A stretch of DNA of 64,000 bases. Origin: Parashewanella sp049608225. Lineage in GTDB: Bacteria > Pseudomonadota > Gammaproteobacteria > Enterobacterales > Shewanellaceae. The notes under the pieces were generated by a model. That model saw only the letters and a program-made list of their open reading frames with translations, had not been told where the DNA came from and made no database searches. Numbering within the stretch: the first letter of the stretch is position 1; each line of letters starts with the position of its first letter. The position numbers and the translations under genes are program-made. Shown piece after piece: positions 63,335-64,000 of this stretch. The stretch covers positions 24,245 through 88,244 of the forward strand of contig JBMYXI010000006.1 in NCBI GenBank assembly GCA_049608225.1. Reading direction: 5' to 3'.

Positions 63335-63733
63335 CTAAGCTTTTTCGTTAATAATTAATCCATTCATCTCAGCAAAACGCTCGGCGATTTTTAACGCCTC
63401 TTCCGATGGTATTTGCCTTAGCACTTCACCGGAATCTAAATCCATGACGTTGACAATAGGTTCACCTGTTGGCTCATCCACCTCAAAGGCTATGCCTTTA
63501 CGTGTCATCGCCATAAACTGAGTCAACTCTTGCGTTTTCGCATCAAGCTGCTCTTTTGTTACTGATTGTGCTTGCTCGACTTTTTCATTGGATTTTAACG
63601 CTTGTTCGTCTTTAGCCACTTCCGATGCGTTAACATCCTCTTGGCGCACATTCATTTTTTGCTGAGCTGAATTTTGATTGCTTAGTGGATTACTAGCAAC
63701 ATTCATACCAGTTGGTTGAGTATTTGCCGACAT
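63335..63733 (-). CDS. flaG: FlaG protein
   Basis: 132 residues. The C-terminal domain (GIAFEVDEPTGEPIVNVMDL, SGEVLRQIPSEEALKIAERF) is FlaG/YvyC-like; the N-terminal 60 residues are Asn/Gln-rich. FlaG affects filament length. GGAGG lies before the start, and a sigma-28 promoter lies 60 bp upstream. It is the first gene of the operon running to fliS. Confidence 0.94.
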   Translation of the reverse strand: MSANTQPTGMNVASNPLSNQNSAQQKMNVRQEDVNASEVAKDEQALKSNEKVEQAQSVTKEQLDAKTQELTQFMAMTRKGIAFEVDEPTGEPIVNVMDLDSGEVLRQIPSEEALKIAERFAEMNGLIINEKA

Positions 63734-63792
63734 TATGTAACCTCCTGTTTTTATGGTATGACCAAATCAATGGTTTTTCTGATATCGTCAAT

Positions 63793-63819
63793 TTATCGAC
63801 AACATTGAATGAAACTTTA
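63793..63819 (-). promoter_or_regulatory. Sigma-28 (FliA) promoter of flaG operon
   Basis: On the minus strand TAAAGTTT, an 11-bp spacer, then GTCGATAA. Only one base differs from the consensus TAAAGTTT-N11-GCCGATAA. It is about 60 bp before the flaG start. Confidence 0.85.
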
Positions 63820-63861
63820 GCTTTTCTTTTAATTAAGATGAAGAAAAATAAAAACCAAAAA

Positions 63862-63889
63862 AAACCTAATGCCTTAGCATTAGGTTTTC
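63862..63889 (-). terminator. Terminator of the flagellin gene
   Basis: Perfect 12-bp stem AAAACCTAATGC/GCATTAGGTTTT with a 4-nt loop and a T-rich run on the minus strand. It is 33 bp past the flagellin stop codon. Confidence 0.9.
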
Positions 63890-63922
63890 AGTGTTAGTTT
63901 TAAAGCTAACTCAATGGAACCA

Positions 63923-64000
63923 TTACAGTAGTGATTGCGCTACTTGTGGTAGTTGGTTCGCCTGTGACAACATCGCAGAAGATGTACGTGACAAGATTTG
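63923..64000 (-). CDS. Flagellin, C-terminal end only (cut by window edge)
   Basis: The last 25 residues are visible: QILSRTSSAMLSQANQLPQV, then AQSLL and a stop. ANQLPQ..LSLL is the conserved polar-flagellin D0 terminus. The gene continues beyond position 64000 on the minus strand. Its place before flaG-fliD is the usual one. Confidence 0.9.
   Translation of the reverse strand, partial: QILSRTSSAMLSQANQLPQVAQSLL

Noticed and set aside
1..64000. CRISPR arrays, prophage, transposase or integrase genes, secretion-system structural genes
   Set aside because: No regularly spaced direct repeats and no protein of these classes were found in the window.

Overview
This window looks like a chromosome segment of a marine gammaproteobacterium of the order Alteromonadales, most likely the family Shewanellaceae. 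The grounds are the gene order miaB-ybeZ-ybeY-corC-lnt / ybeL-leuS-lptE-holA-nadD / rsfS-rlmH-mrdA-mrdB-mltB-rlpA-dacA, the polar-flagellum order flaG-fliD-flaI-fliS-flrA-flrB-flrC, a preTA pair and MSHA-like pilins. The genus is an inference. The many ankyrin and eukaryote-like proteins would fit a host-associated relative such as Parashewanella, but nothing here proves it.

Layout. 1-929 is the N-terminal part of an RND efflux adaptor on the minus strand. 1124-5520 is carAB (minus). 5786-6601 is an orphan protein with coiled-coil character. 6934-9168 is a Fur-box-preceded TonB-dependent haem/iron receptor. 9236-9557 is a non-coding element with 25-bp terminal inverted repeats. 9690-15180 is the tRNA/ribosome/envelope block miaB-ybeZ-ybeY-corC-lnt. 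15204-21406 is an accessory block: a HAD-fold phosphatase-like protein, preTA (pyrimidine reduction), a protein with a probable eukaryotic-type Death domain, and an ankyrin protein. 21520-26919 returns to core genes (ybeL, leuS, lptE, holA, nadD). 27305-38003 is a second accessory block: a secreted cytolysin resembling Vibrio cholerae cytolysin, a triple beta-trefoil lectin protein, a copper/silver CusBA-type efflux operon, a small secreted protein and an alpha/beta hydrolase. 38203-45426 is the cell-elongation and peptidoglycan block (rsfS to dacA). 45479-51189 holds a glutaredoxin, a tRNA-Trp with unusual features, an orphan protein, ahpCF and three tandem pilin-like genes. 51332-52127 holds two small genes separated by a 168-bp inverted-repeat element. 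52375-56690 is a cluster of three ankyrin-repeat proteins. 56712-64000 is the flagellar regulatory and filament-cap block (flrC, flrB, flrA, fliS, flaI, fliD, flaG, flagellin C-terminus), with recognisable sigma-54 and sigma-28 promoters.

How it fits together. The core genes are ordinary housekeeping functions, and most of their islands end in visible hairpin terminators. The unusual content is a scattered set of eight eukaryote-like or orphan proteins (5786, 15204, 19451, 20087, 46132, 52375, 54072, 55731). They sit exactly at the joints between conserved operons. Several share a small N-terminal beta-rich module followed by a helical linker. With the cytolysin and lectin pair, they suggest a repertoire directed at a eukaryotic host. 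No secretion apparatus lies in the window, so delivery of these proteins into host cells is inference.
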